64,000 nucleotides of DNA from JALHOP01 sp964484195 (GTDB lineage: Bacteria; Myxococcota; XYA12-FULL-58-9; JALHOP01), in assembly GCA_964484195.1 (NCBI GenBank), contig CAZAER010000012.1:84709-148708 (forward strand). The letters run 5' to 3'. A program made the position numbers and the translations under genes. Shown here piece after piece: positions 33,960 through 41,801 of this stretch; the first letter of the stretch is position 1; every line of letters starts with the position of its first letter. The notes under the pieces are model-generated. The model searched no databases. It saw nothing but the letters and a program-made list of their open reading frames with translations, and was not told the DNA's origin.

Positions 33960-34523
33960 TCAGACGATCTCGGGCTCGCGATCGGCGTAGCGCTGCCGCA
34001 TCACCAGCACCAGGGCGACCGCGGCACCATAAGCCGCGATTCCCATCCAACCCGCGAAGCGTGCCACGAAAAGGCTCGCGTGACCCTGCCAAAACTCGTC
34101 GTAGTCGCCGATGAAAAGCAAACGCCTGGGGAACGCGACCAGCGACCACAAGACGATGGCACCCGCGATACCGAACGGTGTCCAGCGGAGCCACTCGGGA
34201 CCCACGCGTACGCTATGGCGGACAATCATGAAGCCAACCACCGCGGCGGCGGCGTTCGCAGCCACCGCGACGGCAGACAGGGTGCCGGTCCATGTGTCGA
34301 TCTCGGGGAAGACCTGTGGGTCGAACCAGTAGAACATCGACCACTGGGGATGGAAGCGGAAGAGGAGGGTTGCGACCGGCGTAGCGACCACGGCCTCGAA
34401 CGCCAGGAGCACGAGAAACGGCCAGCTGAGGGCCTCATCGCGCAGGGACGGCGAACGGCGTAGCACGAGGGCGAGGCTCGCGCCAAAGGCAAGGCTGGCT
34501 GCAACGTTTACGAGCGCTGGCAT
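33960..34523 (-). CDS. Integral membrane protein of unknown function
   Basis: This 187-aa protein has five or six predicted membrane helices, starting with NVAASLAFGASLALVL. A conserved-looking loop FRFHPQWSMFYWFDP lies between helices 2 and 3. I do not recognise the family. The gene is on the minus strand. Its start is 42 bp from the start of the divergent MglA-like gene, so both promoters must share or flank that gap. A copy of the dispersed palindrome lies inside it. Confidence 0.75.
   Translation of the reverse strand: MPALVNVAASLAFGASLALVLRRSPSLRDEALSWPFLVLLAFEAVVATPVATLLFRFHPQWSMFYWFDPQVFPEIDTWTGTLSAVAVAANAAAAVVGFMIVRHSVRVGPEWLRWTPFGIAGAIVLWSLVAFPRRLLFIGDYDEFWQGHASLFVARFAGWMGIAAYGAAVALVLVMRQRYADREPEIV
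34208..34223. repeat. Dispersed palindrome copy, 14/16 match
   Basis: GTACGCTATGGCGGAC, inside the membrane-protein gene, differs from the ideal form only at positions 3 and 10. Confidence 0.5.
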
Positions 34524-34565
34524 GGGCGTGGCGTCGGACTCTGGCTAGCGCTACGATACGCCACA

Positions 34566-35579
34566 GTGTCCGCCATCAACTTTCATACGAAAGAGATCTC
34601 GGTCAAGATCGTGTTCTACGGTCCGGGTCTCTGCGGGAAGACGACTTCCCTCCATACGATCTACGCCTCTCTGCCTGAGCACAAGCGACCTCAGCTCGTG
34701 TCCCTCGCCACCGAGGGTGATCGTACCATCTTCTTCGACTTTCTCCCGGTCACAGCGTACCGCATCAAGGACTTCAACGTCCGCTTGCAGCTGTACACCG
34801 TGCCCGGACAAGTCTTCTACAACGCGACCCGCAAGTTGGTTCTGAACGGCGTCGACGGCATCGTCTTCGTCGCCGACTCGCAGCGTCTCATGCGCGACTC
34901 GAACGCCGAGAGTCTGCAAAACCTGCAGGAGAATCTCGCCGAGCTCGGCCTCGAAGTGAGCCAGGTTCCGATGGTCATGCAGTTCAACAAGCGTGACCTC
35001 ACCGAGATCTACAGCGTCGAGGAAATGGAGCAGATCTACAACCCGCGCCATGTCCCGTCGTTCGCGACCATCGCCACCAATGGCAGCGGCGTGTTCGAAG
35101 CGCTCAAGAACATCAGTCAGCAGGTGGTCAGCGACCTGCTTCGCAAGGGCCTGGGACGGCAGATCCTGCAACAGACCGAGCCCAAGGCGGCGAAAGAGCC
35201 CGACGGGTTCGCGGCCCTCGGGGTCGCAGCGCGTGACCCGGCGCCTACCAAACCCGAGCTCGCTGCCGCGGGTTTGTGGCCCCCTGCCGTCGCTGCCGTC
35301 GGTCAGCGCATCGACGATGCCCGCGCCCAGGGGCGGTGGAACGACGTCGTCATCGCCGTCGAGGAGCTGGTCGCCGGTGAAGCCAAGCGTTTCGGCGTCA
35401 ACGCCGGTGACAAGGACGCTAAAACGGACTGGACCCCTACGCTCATCTTGCAGCGCAACATCCCATTCGTGCGTTTCGCGGCCCTGACACGTGCCGTGCA
35501 GGGGGCAAAGCTCGGTCGCCAGGTGACGCAGGGCGAAGCCATGAGCGCGCTGTGTGTGGCGCTCGAGCTCTTCTGGTAA
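34566..35579 (+). CDS. MglA-like small GTPase with a C-terminal extension
   Basis: The first about 195 residues form an MglA-type Ras-like GTPase. Visible motifs are INFHTKEISVKIVFYGPG, Walker A GPGLCGKTT at 19 to 27, the TVPGQVFY switch region and the base-specificity motif NKRD near 141. MglA sets cell polarity in myxobacteria and is switched by the Roadblock protein MglB. Here the GTPase is followed by about 140 extra residues that are Ala/Pro-rich and then helical, ending in ALCVALELFW. Classic MglA is about 195 aa, so this is a fusion or a paralogue. The start is GTG. No mglB lies next to it. It converges with the next gene. Confidence 0.88.
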   Translation: MSAINFHTKEISVKIVFYGPGLCGKTTSLHTIYASLPEHKRPQLVSLATEGDRTIFFDFLPVTAYRIKDFNVRLQLYTVPGQVFYNATRKLVLNGVDGIVFVADSQRLMRDSNAESLQNLQENLAELGLEVSQVPMVMQFNKRDLTEIYSVEEMEQIYNPRHVPSFATIATNGSGVFEALKNISQQVVSDLLRKGLGRQILQQTEPKAAKEPDGFAALGVAARDPAPTKPELAAAGLWPPAVAAVGQRIDDARAQGRWNDVVIAVEELVAGEAKRFGVNAGDKDAKTDWTPTLILQRNIPFVRFAALTRAVQGAKLGRQVTQGEAMSALCVALELFW

Positions 35580-35584
35580 CCCGG

Positions 35585-36514
35585 CTATTCCTTCTGCAGG
35601 TCGTCGGCGAGGTACGAAAGGATCACCTCGTCGAGTGACTTCTCGCTGATCAAGTCCTCGCCGAAGATCGAGTCCACCGCGCTCTCGTTCTTCGACTCGA
35701 AGGCGCGCGCCAATGTCTCGGCCTCGAGCACGGTCTCCGGCGCCTTCGGGGCGCTGGCGATGGGCGCTGGCGGCGGCACGGGGCGGGTGATGGCCGCGGG
35801 TGCGCCGGCCTTGGGCAAGGTGGTCGAAGACTTCGGTGGCAAGCCTCCGAAGGTCGGTGGTGCCGCCTGGGCTTGCGCGGGCGCGGCAGCCGGTCTCGCT
35901 TGCGGTGTCGCTGGCTGGCCAGCCACGGGAGCGCTTGCCACCGGGCGCGGCGCCGGTGCGGGCTGCGCGGGCTTGGCCCCCGCCGGGCCGAACGGCGGAC
36001 GCGGTGCCTGCGAAAACGGATTGGGATCGGACTTCGCCGGTGTACCGGCGGCGGCCGCTTTAGCGTACGCAGCTGCGCTCGGATGAGCGGGCTTCGCGGT
36101 TGGCTGAGCCGCGGGAGGAGGAGCAGCAGGCGACGTGGTGGCTTGTTTGGCCACCGCGGGATCGACTGGCAGCCCGAACGAGGTGCGGTGCTGCGCGCCG
36201 GCATCGACGTTGAGCGGCGCCGGACCGTTCAGCGTCGCGGCGTTCTTCGAGCGTTCGGCGATCTTGGTGTCGAACTTGCCGCCGATGAGATCTTTGAGCA
36301 TGCCCTTGTGTTGGGCCTGCATGATCTCGACGAGCATCTCCGACATGCGCGGACTGCTGACGATGTCCGCGTACGACGTCTTGCGCGACTCGACTATGTT
36401 ACCGCCCACGAAGAGGTGGGTGATGACGTGCGGAGTCTGGACGCCCGAGTCTTCCGTCTGAACGTGGTAGACGCGGTCTTTGTATTTGACGTTGTGGTTG
36501 TAGCCCGGAATCAT
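35585..36514 (-). CDS. Conserved protein with Pro/Ala-rich linker
   Basis: This 309-aa protein has a compact N-terminal domain (residues 1 to 95), opening MIPGYNHNVKYKDRVYHVQTED and containing THLFVGGNIVESRK, which resembles a widespread Myxococcota protein of unknown function. Residues 100 to 255 are a long Pro/Ala/Gln-rich linker. The last 50 residues form an acidic helical tail (EKSLDEVILSYLADD) that looks like a docking segment. There is no signal peptide, so it is cytoplasmic. It converges with the MglA-like gene with 5 bp between stops. I can give no function. Confidence 0.75.
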   Translation of the reverse strand: MIPGYNHNVKYKDRVYHVQTEDSGVQTPHVITHLFVGGNIVESRKTSYADIVSSPRMSEMLVEIMQAQHKGMLKDLIGGKFDTKIAERSKNAATLNGPAPLNVDAGAQHRTSFGLPVDPAVAKQATTSPAAPPPAAQPTAKPAHPSAAAYAKAAAAGTPAKSDPNPFSQAPRPPFGPAGAKPAQPAPAPRPVASAPVAGQPATPQARPAAAPAQAQAAPPTFGGLPPKSSTTLPKAGAPAAITRPVPPPAPIASAPKAPETVLEAETLARAFESKNESAVDSIFGEDLISEKSLDEVILSYLADDLQKE

Positions 36515-36602
36515 CGCGTTGCGGCGTGACCTCGACCTCGATGAGGTATCACACCCCTCAAACGAGAGCCAACTTACGCGGAGTTCGTCGGGGAGATGAA
36601 GG

Positions 36603-36676
36603 GGTGATCGACGGGGTTTGAACCCGCGACCCGCGGATCCACAATCCGCTGCTCTACCAGCTGAGCTACGACCACC
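36603..36676 (-). tRNA. tRNA-His (anticodon GTG)
   Basis: The reverse strand folds into a complete cloverleaf. The acceptor stem is GTGGTCG paired with CGATCAC with one G-U, the D arm has GCTC and GAGC, the anticodon loop TTGTGGA sits on a GCGGA/TCCGC stem, and the T arm has TTCAAAC. The extra G at position -1 (36676) typical of tRNA-His is encoded. The discriminator is C. The 3' CCA is not fully encoded (CC then T). Confidence 0.95.
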
Positions 36677-36687
36677 AAGAAACCGAG

Positions 36688-36714
36688 CCGCGACCTACAG
36701 GATGTAGGTCGCGG
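36688..36714. promoter_or_regulatory. Perfect 11-bp hairpin upstream of tRNA-His
   Basis: CCGCGACCTAC pairs perfectly with GTAGGTCGCGG around a 5-base loop. It lies between the zinc-ribbon gene and the tRNA, both on the minus strand. After the stem on that strand comes GCTCGGTTTCTT, only weakly T-rich, so it may be a terminator or a processing site. Confidence 0.6.
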
Positions 36715-36731
36715 GAGTCAATCGGCAACGA

Positions 36732-37310
36732 CTAGAGCTGCGCCAGGCCAGCATCGGCGCCGCGGCAGCGCGGGCAGATGCGGTTACCGGGTCCGCTCGA
36801 CAAGAACACGCGATTGCACGAGAGGCAGTCGCGGGCGGCGAGCGACGACGGGACGCGACGGGCGCCCGGGCGATCGCCGGCCAGGTCGGCGGCAACGGTT
36901 TGGACATGGCGAAGGTAAGCCTCCGAGAGGCCCAAATCGGCGGCGCGACGGACGACTGCGGCGCCGGTGATGCCCTTGGTCGCCAGCTCGGTCAGGAGCG
37001 TGCCACGGTCGGTCAACATGCCCTCGATGATACGGCGGTCGAGCTGCGGGTCGTCCCAGGTGATGGCGTTGACGACGTCGCTCTTGGCCTCGCCCGGGGT
37101 CGCCGGAACGGGGTCTTTGGTCTCGACAGGGGCGCTATTGGCGGCCGGGGGCAGGACCACGCGTTTGCGCTCTTCTTTGGCCACGGGTTTCACGACCTTG
37201 CTCACGGTTTTCGTGCTCGCCTTGGCGGCATGAGCACCTGCGCGCCGCGCCAAGCTTCGGGTTTGCTTGCTCTTCGACTGCTGCGTCTTGATTGCACGCC
37301 CCGCACCCAT
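36732..37310 (-). CDS. Hypothetical protein with C-terminal zinc ribbon
   Basis: This 192-aa protein has a basic, Lys/Ala-rich N-terminus (residues 1 to 50), a linker, a helical middle (residues 85 to 145) and a C-terminal zinc ribbon formed by CLSCNRVF and CPRC. The basic tail and zinc ribbon suggest nucleic-acid contact, but I recognise no family. The start at 37310 is fixed by GGAGGAG about 8 bases upstream. It precedes tRNA-His on the same strand. Confidence 0.72.
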   Translation of the reverse strand: MGAGRAIKTQQSKSKQTRSLARRAGAHAAKASTKTVSKVVKPVAKEERKRVVLPPAANSAPVETKDPVPATPGEAKSDVVNAITWDDPQLDRRIIEGMLTDRGTLLTELATKGITGAAVVRRAADLGLSEAYLRHVQTVAADLAGDRPGARRVPSSLAARDCLSCNRVFLSSGPGNRICPRCRGADAGLAQL

Positions 37311-37648
37311 CAATCTGCTCCTCCATCAATTGCCGGCAGACTTCGTGGCTAGAACCCAACGTCGGGTTCCCTTGACCGGGCACGTTTTTGACCCCGGTCG
37401 AGGGCGCCATATGTTCCGGAAAAATCTAAAAAGTCAACAACTTACGACACGAAGCGTCGTAGCATCCCAGGGGTTTCAACAGGCCCTCCACAGGCATTTC
37501 AACACCGCAGAACTAGTGCGGAATTCCTGAATCAATGACTCATATGAGTGATTGCTGAATGAGGAGTCAGCAAGCAAAAGTCACTCGTTTTTGGCTGTCC
37601 ACGAACGCGCCACGATCGTGGGTTCGTGTAGGGGAGAGTACGCAGGCG
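37311..37648. other. Non-coding stretch of about 340 bp with inverted repeats
   Basis: No credible gene is visible. The composition is more AT-rich than the flanks. It contains a small hairpin at 37443-37461 (TACGAC pairing with GTCGTA around 7 bases) and a near-perfect 20-bp palindrome at 37534-37553. It separates two minus-strand genes, so it should hold the promoter of the zinc-ribbon gene (SD at about 37320) and the end of the membrane-protein gene. Confidence 0.6.
37534..37553. promoter_or_regulatory. Near-perfect 20-bp palindrome
   Basis: AATGACTCATATGAGTGATT is self-complementary except for one pair, with the perfect core ACTCATATGAGT. It is AT-rich against a GC-rich background and intergenic, so it may be an operator for a dimeric regulator. 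Confidence 0.45.
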
Positions 37649-38572
37649 CTACCGCAGGTCGCGGTCGTCGTCCTGCGGCCCGTCCCAGCTCGACCGACCT
37701 ACCGGCAGGTGGCGGACATTGCGCTCGGAGGCCTCGGGCAAGAGGGTCACGGGGGCCGGCCGGGCTGCACCACCCCGTCGCTCGGGCATCGCCCGTACTG
37801 GCTTCTTCTTGCTGTTTTCGAGCTCGTCGAAGCGTCGCGCGACCCAGATGGCCGCGGCAATGCCGCACGCGAAGCCTAACCCGCCCATGCCGGCACCGCC
37901 GGCGACCGCTTCACCACCGACCACCGAGTAAATGACGAGACCGGCCGCGATGCAGATGATCGCCGTCAACGTCACCCACTTGAACCACGGCGGCAGCTCG
38001 ATGGGCTTGCCGTCGTCGTCGAAGTCGATGAGCTCTTCGGCTTTGGCGGCTTCGGCCTGCATCATCAGCCAGCGGCCGAGGATGATACCGCTGACGATGG
38101 CGAACGCCGCGGCCCCGAAGAGAGCACCCGGGCCAAACCACTGCTCGAGGGTGCCGTTCCGCGACAGCACGACGACCGCCACCGCGCCGCCCGCGCCCAA
38201 GAGGAAGGTGACCCAGCGGGTGAAGAGCGTGGCGGGACCCTTGGGCTCGGGTGCAATGTCGGCCGGGTCCGCCATAGCGGCACGTGCGAGCGCCATGGCC
38301 CACAGCCAGCGGCCGAGCGAGATGCCGACGACCACCGCCGCCAAGGAGAGCACGAAGGACGCAGCACCATTCGAGAGGGAGATGCGCGAGCCACTGGCGG
38401 CGATGACGACGGCTAGCGAGGCGAGGAGTAGGCCAAAGAACCAACGCCACGCCGGATTCGGCGGTCGCTCGATGTCGAGCTCGATATGGTCGAGGTCGAG
38501 CCGCGACAAATCGAAGCCACGCAAGTCATCGTAGTCCTGACCAGCCACGCGTAAGACGTGGCATGGCGCCAT
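37649..38572 (-). CDS. Integral membrane protein of unknown function
   Basis: This 307-aa protein has six predicted membrane helices in three pairs, with a repeated ending of each pair (ISLGRWLWAMALA, IILGRWLMMQAEA) that suggests internal duplication. The first 40 residues are acidic and the C-terminal 55 residues are Arg/Pro-rich and cytoplasmic or disordered. I recognise no family. ATG at 38572 and GTG at 38575 are adjacent starts, without a clear ribosome-binding site. It follows a small gene by 21 bp on the same strand. Confidence 0.7.
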   Translation of the reverse strand: MAPCHVLRVAGQDYDDLRGFDLSRLDLDHIELDIERPPNPAWRWFFGLLLASLAVVIAASGSRISLSNGAASFVLSLAAVVVGISLGRWLWAMALARAAMADPADIAPEPKGPATLFTRWVTFLLGAGGAVAVVVLSRNGTLEQWFGPGALFGAAAFAIVSGIILGRWLMMQAEAAKAEELIDFDDDGKPIELPPWFKWVTLTAIICIAAGLVIYSVVGGEAVAGGAGMGGLGFACGIAAAIWVARRFDELENSKKKPVRAMPERRGGAARPAPVTLLPEASERNVRHLPVGRSSWDGPQDDDRDLR

Positions 38573-38593
38573 CACGTCTGCAAGACAAATGAA

Positions 38594-39037
38594 TCAGCGC
38601 TGCTTGCGCTTACGCTGCAGGGCGAGCCGCGCCTGCGGCAGCTCGATGACCCTTGCGCACGGCTCGCGGGACCAAGCCAGCACGATCTCGCGGCTTTCCG
38701 TCCCAGGCACGCGCTCGACCACGAAGCCAAAGCGCGACAGCTGGCGCTCGACGACGTCGGTTTCGTGCGGGACGCGGCCACGGGAACGCAGGCGGAGCTG
38801 GATGTGACCGTCGCGAACGTCGACTGCCAAGTCGTCACGGGAGGGAATCTCGCGAAAGCCGTGCGAGCGCCGTGACACCAGCTGCACGAGCATCCCGAGA
38901 AGCTCGAGCCGCGGATCGGGTGCGATGACCGCGGGTGCGAGCCCGTTGTCCGCCATGAGCGACCACGCGTCGCTCACCTTGATGAGCTGCGCCATCACGT
39001 GGGCCATGTCGGACGATGTCGGCTCCGTCGTGGTCAC
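38594..39037 (-). CDS. Hypothetical protein
   Basis: This 147-aa cytoplasmic protein starts with GTG. It has an N-terminal helical half (MAHVMAQLIKVSDAWSLMADNG) and a C-terminal strand-rich half, with an Arg/Lys-rich end (ALQRKRKQR). I do not recognise it. It lies 16 bp after the LeuA-regulatory-domain gene on the same strand and is probably co-transcribed with it. Confidence 0.65.
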   Translation of the reverse strand: MTTTEPTSSDMAHVMAQLIKVSDAWSLMADNGLAPAVIAPDPRLELLGMLVQLVSRRSHGFREIPSRDDLAVDVRDGHIQLRLRSRGRVPHETDVVERQLSRFGFVVERVPGTESREIVLAWSREPCARVIELPQARLALQRKRKQR

Positions 39038-39053
39038 TTGAAGGCCTTCGCCG

Positions 39054-39659
39054 CTAACGCAGCTCCGAGCGTTTTATCTGCTCGATGACTTCACTGTACG
39101 AGGTTGCTTCGACGAGCGTCGACAACTGAGCGGTGTAACGCTGGATGGAGTCGGCGCGATTCTCGTTACGCGCGTACTGCAGCGCGCGATAGACATCGAC
39201 GAAGGCGCGCTCGCTGTTGATGAAGAACTCGACCGCTTGGAGCACGCACATGATCGACGCCAGAGTCAGCGACGGCGACACGTGGGTGAAGATGAAGTCG
39301 CGCCCATCGGAGTTCAGAACGCGCAACGTCACACCGGCTGCCATGTCGGAGCGCGCGGCGTGCCGACCCGTATCGACGTTTGCCTTGATCTGGAAATCTG
39401 CGAAGCGAATGGTCGTCAGCGACGGATACTGGCTGGAGTAGCGGACGATGAGCCCGTTGAAGAACGCGTCGACGATGCCGACGCCTTCGCCGCTGATGAC
39501 TTGGCGCTCGCCGTTCTTGTCGTTGCGCACGGTGCAGCTGATCTTGGCGACGCCGAGCTCGAGATTTTCCTCGAGCGTGTAGGAATCGACTCGCAAGCGC
39601 AGCTCGGTGCCATCGAGAACTTCGGCGACCAGCTTCGATATGGCGTCTTTATGGGACAT
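39054..39659 (-). CDS. Stand-alone LeuA-type regulatory domain protein
   Basis: The 201-aa protein matches the allosteric (dimerisation) domain of 2-isopropylmalate synthase without the catalytic barrel. Visible features are a strand pair (LGVAKISCTVRNDKNGE), the GEGVGIVDAFFNGL helix that corresponds to the G.GPVDA motif, and AAGVTLRVLNSDGRDFIFT. In LeuA this domain binds leucine. A free-standing copy could be a small-molecule sensor. The start ATG has GGAGG about 9 bases upstream. Homology is an inference from remembered motifs. Confidence 0.6.
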   Translation of the reverse strand: MSHKDAISKLVAEVLDGTELRLRVDSYTLEENLELGVAKISCTVRNDKNGERQVISGEGVGIVDAFFNGLIVRYSSQYPSLTTIRFADFQIKANVDTGRHAARSDMAAGVTLRVLNSDGRDFIFTHVSPSLTLASIMCVLQAVEFFINSERAFVDVYRALQYARNENRADSIQRYTAQLSTLVEATSYSEVIEQIKRSELR

Positions 39660-39703
39660 GTTTACTGCCTCCGCCCCTAAGAGCGCTCGTACTGTTCAAG
39701 GTG

Positions 39704-39715
39704 TGCCGATCGGCA
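39704..39715. promoter_or_regulatory. Perfect 12-bp palindrome upstream of the LeuA-domain gene
   Basis: TGCCGATCGGCA is a perfect palindrome about 45 bp before the start codon, in a 200-bp intergenic gap. The position fits an operator near the transcription start. The rest of the gap shows only a weak hairpin at 39841-39856 after the CDF gene. Confidence 0.35.
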
Positions 39716-39860
39716 TGACCGGTCAACAGAATAGACGCCGGTGGCGCGCATTTGCTTCGCCCCAGTCATGATGATTGTGACCCGGTTCATGCGCGCGCGC
39801 GATGTGGAGTTCGATCGGCCGCGCAAAAAACCGCCAATGACGTACATTAAAGTACGCCTG

Positions 39861-40814
39861 TTAGGGGTCGCCAGCGAGCAGCGGAGAGCCTGGTGCGATG
39901 TAGGGCTCTGGGTGGATCGTCACCATGCAATCGGGAAAATCGCCACGTAACGCTTCTTCGATCTGGGCAGTGACAAGGTGCGCATCGGCAAAGCTCATCT
40001 GCGCCGGCAGCTCGAGATGAAATTCGATCACCAGCGTGCGGCCGGAGCGTCGCGTCTTCAATGCGTGCAGACCGAACACCTGGGGCGCGCTCTTTTGCAC
40101 CGAAGCACGAATCCGCTTTCGCGTATCGTCTTGCAGCTCACGGTCCATCAGCTCGTCGAGTGCGCGCTTGCCGATCTTCCACGCCTGCAGCGCGAGCACC
40201 GTTGCCGCAGCGAAGGAGATCACCGGGTCGACCCAGGACAACGCGAAGAAGCGATAGGCGATCAACGCAATGATGGCGGCGCTGTTCGTGAGCCCGTCGG
40301 AAACGTAGTGCGCGGCGTCGGCTTCGAGCGCGATCGAGCCGTGCAGTCGCGAAGCGCGCCGTAGGAACCAGCCGAGGACGAGACTCGCCGTCAACGACAC
40401 CGCCATGACTGCGATGCCGACGCCGGTGTGCACGATGGGCGCGGGGGTCAGCAGCCGCTCGATGGCTTGCCACACGACGACGCCGGCGCTGCCGCCGAGC
40501 AGCAGTGCTTGACCGAGACTCGCGAGGCTCTCCGCCTTACCGTGGCCCCAGCGGTGGTCGTGATCGGGGGGCGCCTCGGCGCTGCGCAGGGCGACGAAGT
40601 TCATCGCCGAGGTGATGCAATCCATGCTCGAGTCCACGAGGCTGGTGGCGACCGCGAGCGACCCGGTGAAGAACGCGGTCACGGCTTTGAGCAGCACCAT
40701 GAGGGCCGCGACGCCGACGGCGACTAGCGCCGCTCGCGAACGCTCCCGCGCGTCCGCGGGCTTTACGTGCGGGGTGTCGCGCTCGGGGGTGCCGATGACC
40801 ATGTGCGTCTGCAT
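39861..40814 (-). CDS. Cation diffusion facilitator metal transporter
   Basis: This 317-aa protein is a FieF/CzcD-type CDF antiporter that exports divalent metals such as zinc, iron or manganese in exchange for protons. It has six membrane helices. The metal site is visible as DxxxD in LVDSSMDCITS (helix 2) and HxxxD in AHYVSDGLTN (helix 5). The helix 2-3 loop has HDHRWGHGKAESLAS, also typical. The C-terminal cytoplasmic ferredoxin-like domain ends with a HxEP motif. An N-terminal extension of about 25 residues precedes the first helix. Substrate specificity is not clear. Confidence 0.93.
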   Translation of the reverse strand: MQTHMVIGTPERDTPHVKPADARERSRAALVAVGVAALMVLLKAVTAFFTGSLAVATSLVDSSMDCITSAMNFVALRSAEAPPDHDHRWGHGKAESLASLGQALLLGGSAGVVVWQAIERLLTPAPIVHTGVGIAVMAVSLTASLVLGWFLRRASRLHGSIALEADAAHYVSDGLTNSAAIIALIAYRFFALSWVDPVISFAAATVLALQAWKIGKRALDELMDRELQDDTRKRIRASVQKSAPQVFGLHALKTRRSGRTLVIEFHLELPAQMSFADAHLVTAQIEEALRGDFPDCMVTIHPEPYIAPGSPLLAGDP

Positions 40815-40834
40815 GGGTGTCGCGAAGGTAACAG

Positions 40835-41167
40835 TTAGCCGCTACTTGCGAAACCCGAGACGACGCGGACCGGTGGGGTGGAGTCGATGATTTCCGAGAC
40901 CGCGCGCAAGAAGAAGGCGTCGGGGCCGACGAACATGAGGCCGATGCCGTCGCTCGCGTGGCGAACCACGCGGGCCGCGCACACCAGGGCGTCTTCACCC
41001 CAAACGAAGCCGATGTTGAGAATGCCGTCGATCGCCGGCCGCTCCCCGGTCTCGACGAAAAGGCCGGTGACCGAAAGGTCACGTGTCCGCCCAAACGGAA
41101 CCGGCTCCTCGCCGGAGCTCACGAAGAGACTGACGCTGTGCCGTTGCGGACGGACACCTGGGCGCAT
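40835..41167 (-). CDS. PilZ-domain protein
   Basis: This 110-aa protein is a single PilZ-like domain. It has an N-terminal basic stretch RPQRH, standing for the RxxxR part of the c-di-GMP site, and the DLSVTGLFVETG strand, which fits [D/N]xSxxG. It could bind cyclic di-GMP and regulate motility or exopolysaccharide. The start at 41167 was chosen because sequence upstream is not conserved and runs into the divergent gene. It lies 20 bp upstream of the CDF gene on the same strand. Confidence 0.72.
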   Translation of the reverse strand: MRPGVRPQRHSVSLFVSSGEEPVPFGRTRDLSVTGLFVETGERPAIDGILNIGFVWGEDALVCAARVVRHASDGIGLMFVGPDAFFLRAVSEIIDSTPPVRVVSGFASSG

Positions 41168-41189
41168 GCGGGCACAATAGCATCCACAC

Positions 41190-41801
41190 TTGCCACCTGC
41201 TACCCGCGCAGTGCAGAAGCGCGCCGTGGACGTGCTGCGCCTACCCACACCGCCAACGTGGATTGAAGTGGCCATGGCCGATTTTTCGGCCGTGCTCATC
41301 GACCATTGCCACTGCGAGCGCAAAGCCGCGACCAGCGCCATCGCCCTGGTGAACTGGTACCCATCCCACGAGGTCCTGGTCCGCCGTCTCGCCAAGCTCG
41401 CCCAGGAAGAGCTGCGTCATTTCCGCGAGGTGCATCGCTTCATCGTGCAGCGTGGCCTCACTCTGACCCGCGATAGCGGTGACCCATACGTGCAGCTCCT
41501 GCTCAAACACGTCCGCACTCCCGAAGCGCAGCGCCGCACCGACCGCTTGCTCGTGAGCTCGCTCATCGAAGCACGTTCGTCCGAGCGCCTGCAGCTCATC
41601 GCCAACGCTCTTGGGGCCGACGCCGAGCTCGGGCCGTTCTACAAGGCGCTCGCGACCGCCGAGCGCGGGCACTACAAGCTCTTCGTCGAGCTCGCGGCGC
41701 TCTACGACGATCAGGCCGTGGTCGACGCGCGCCTCGCGGAGCTGGCGGAGGTCGAGGCCGATATCGTGCGCTCGCTGCCGGTCGAGCCGCGCATTCACTA
41801 G
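41190..41801 (+). CDS. miaE: tRNA-(ms2io6A)-hydroxylase
   Basis: MiaE hydroxylates the isopentenyl group of ms2i6A37 in tRNA using a diiron centre. The 203-aa protein contains LPTPPTWIEVAM, IDHCHCERKAATSAIALV, EELRHFREV and ERGHYKLFVELA, which carry the Glu and His ligands of a ferritin-like diiron site. The longest start is TTG at 41190; GTG at 41211 or 41226 would match family lengths better. No site has a good ribosome-binding site. Its stop overlaps the convergent rarA stop in CTAG. Confidence 0.9.
   Translation: MPPATRAVQKRAVDVLRLPTPPTWIEVAMADFSAVLIDHCHCERKAATSAIALVNWYPSHEVLVRRLAKLAQEELRHFREVHRFIVQRGLTLTRDSGDPYVQLLLKHVRTPEAQRRTDRLLVSSLIEARSSERLQLIANALGADAELGPFYKALATAERGHYKLFVELAALYDDQAVVDARLAELAEVEADIVRSLPVEPRIH

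Noticed and set aside
39825..39858. Terminator after the CDF transporter gene
   Set aside because: The 5-bp stem (CGTAC/GTACG) is weak and the T-run on the minus strand lies about 10 bases away from it.
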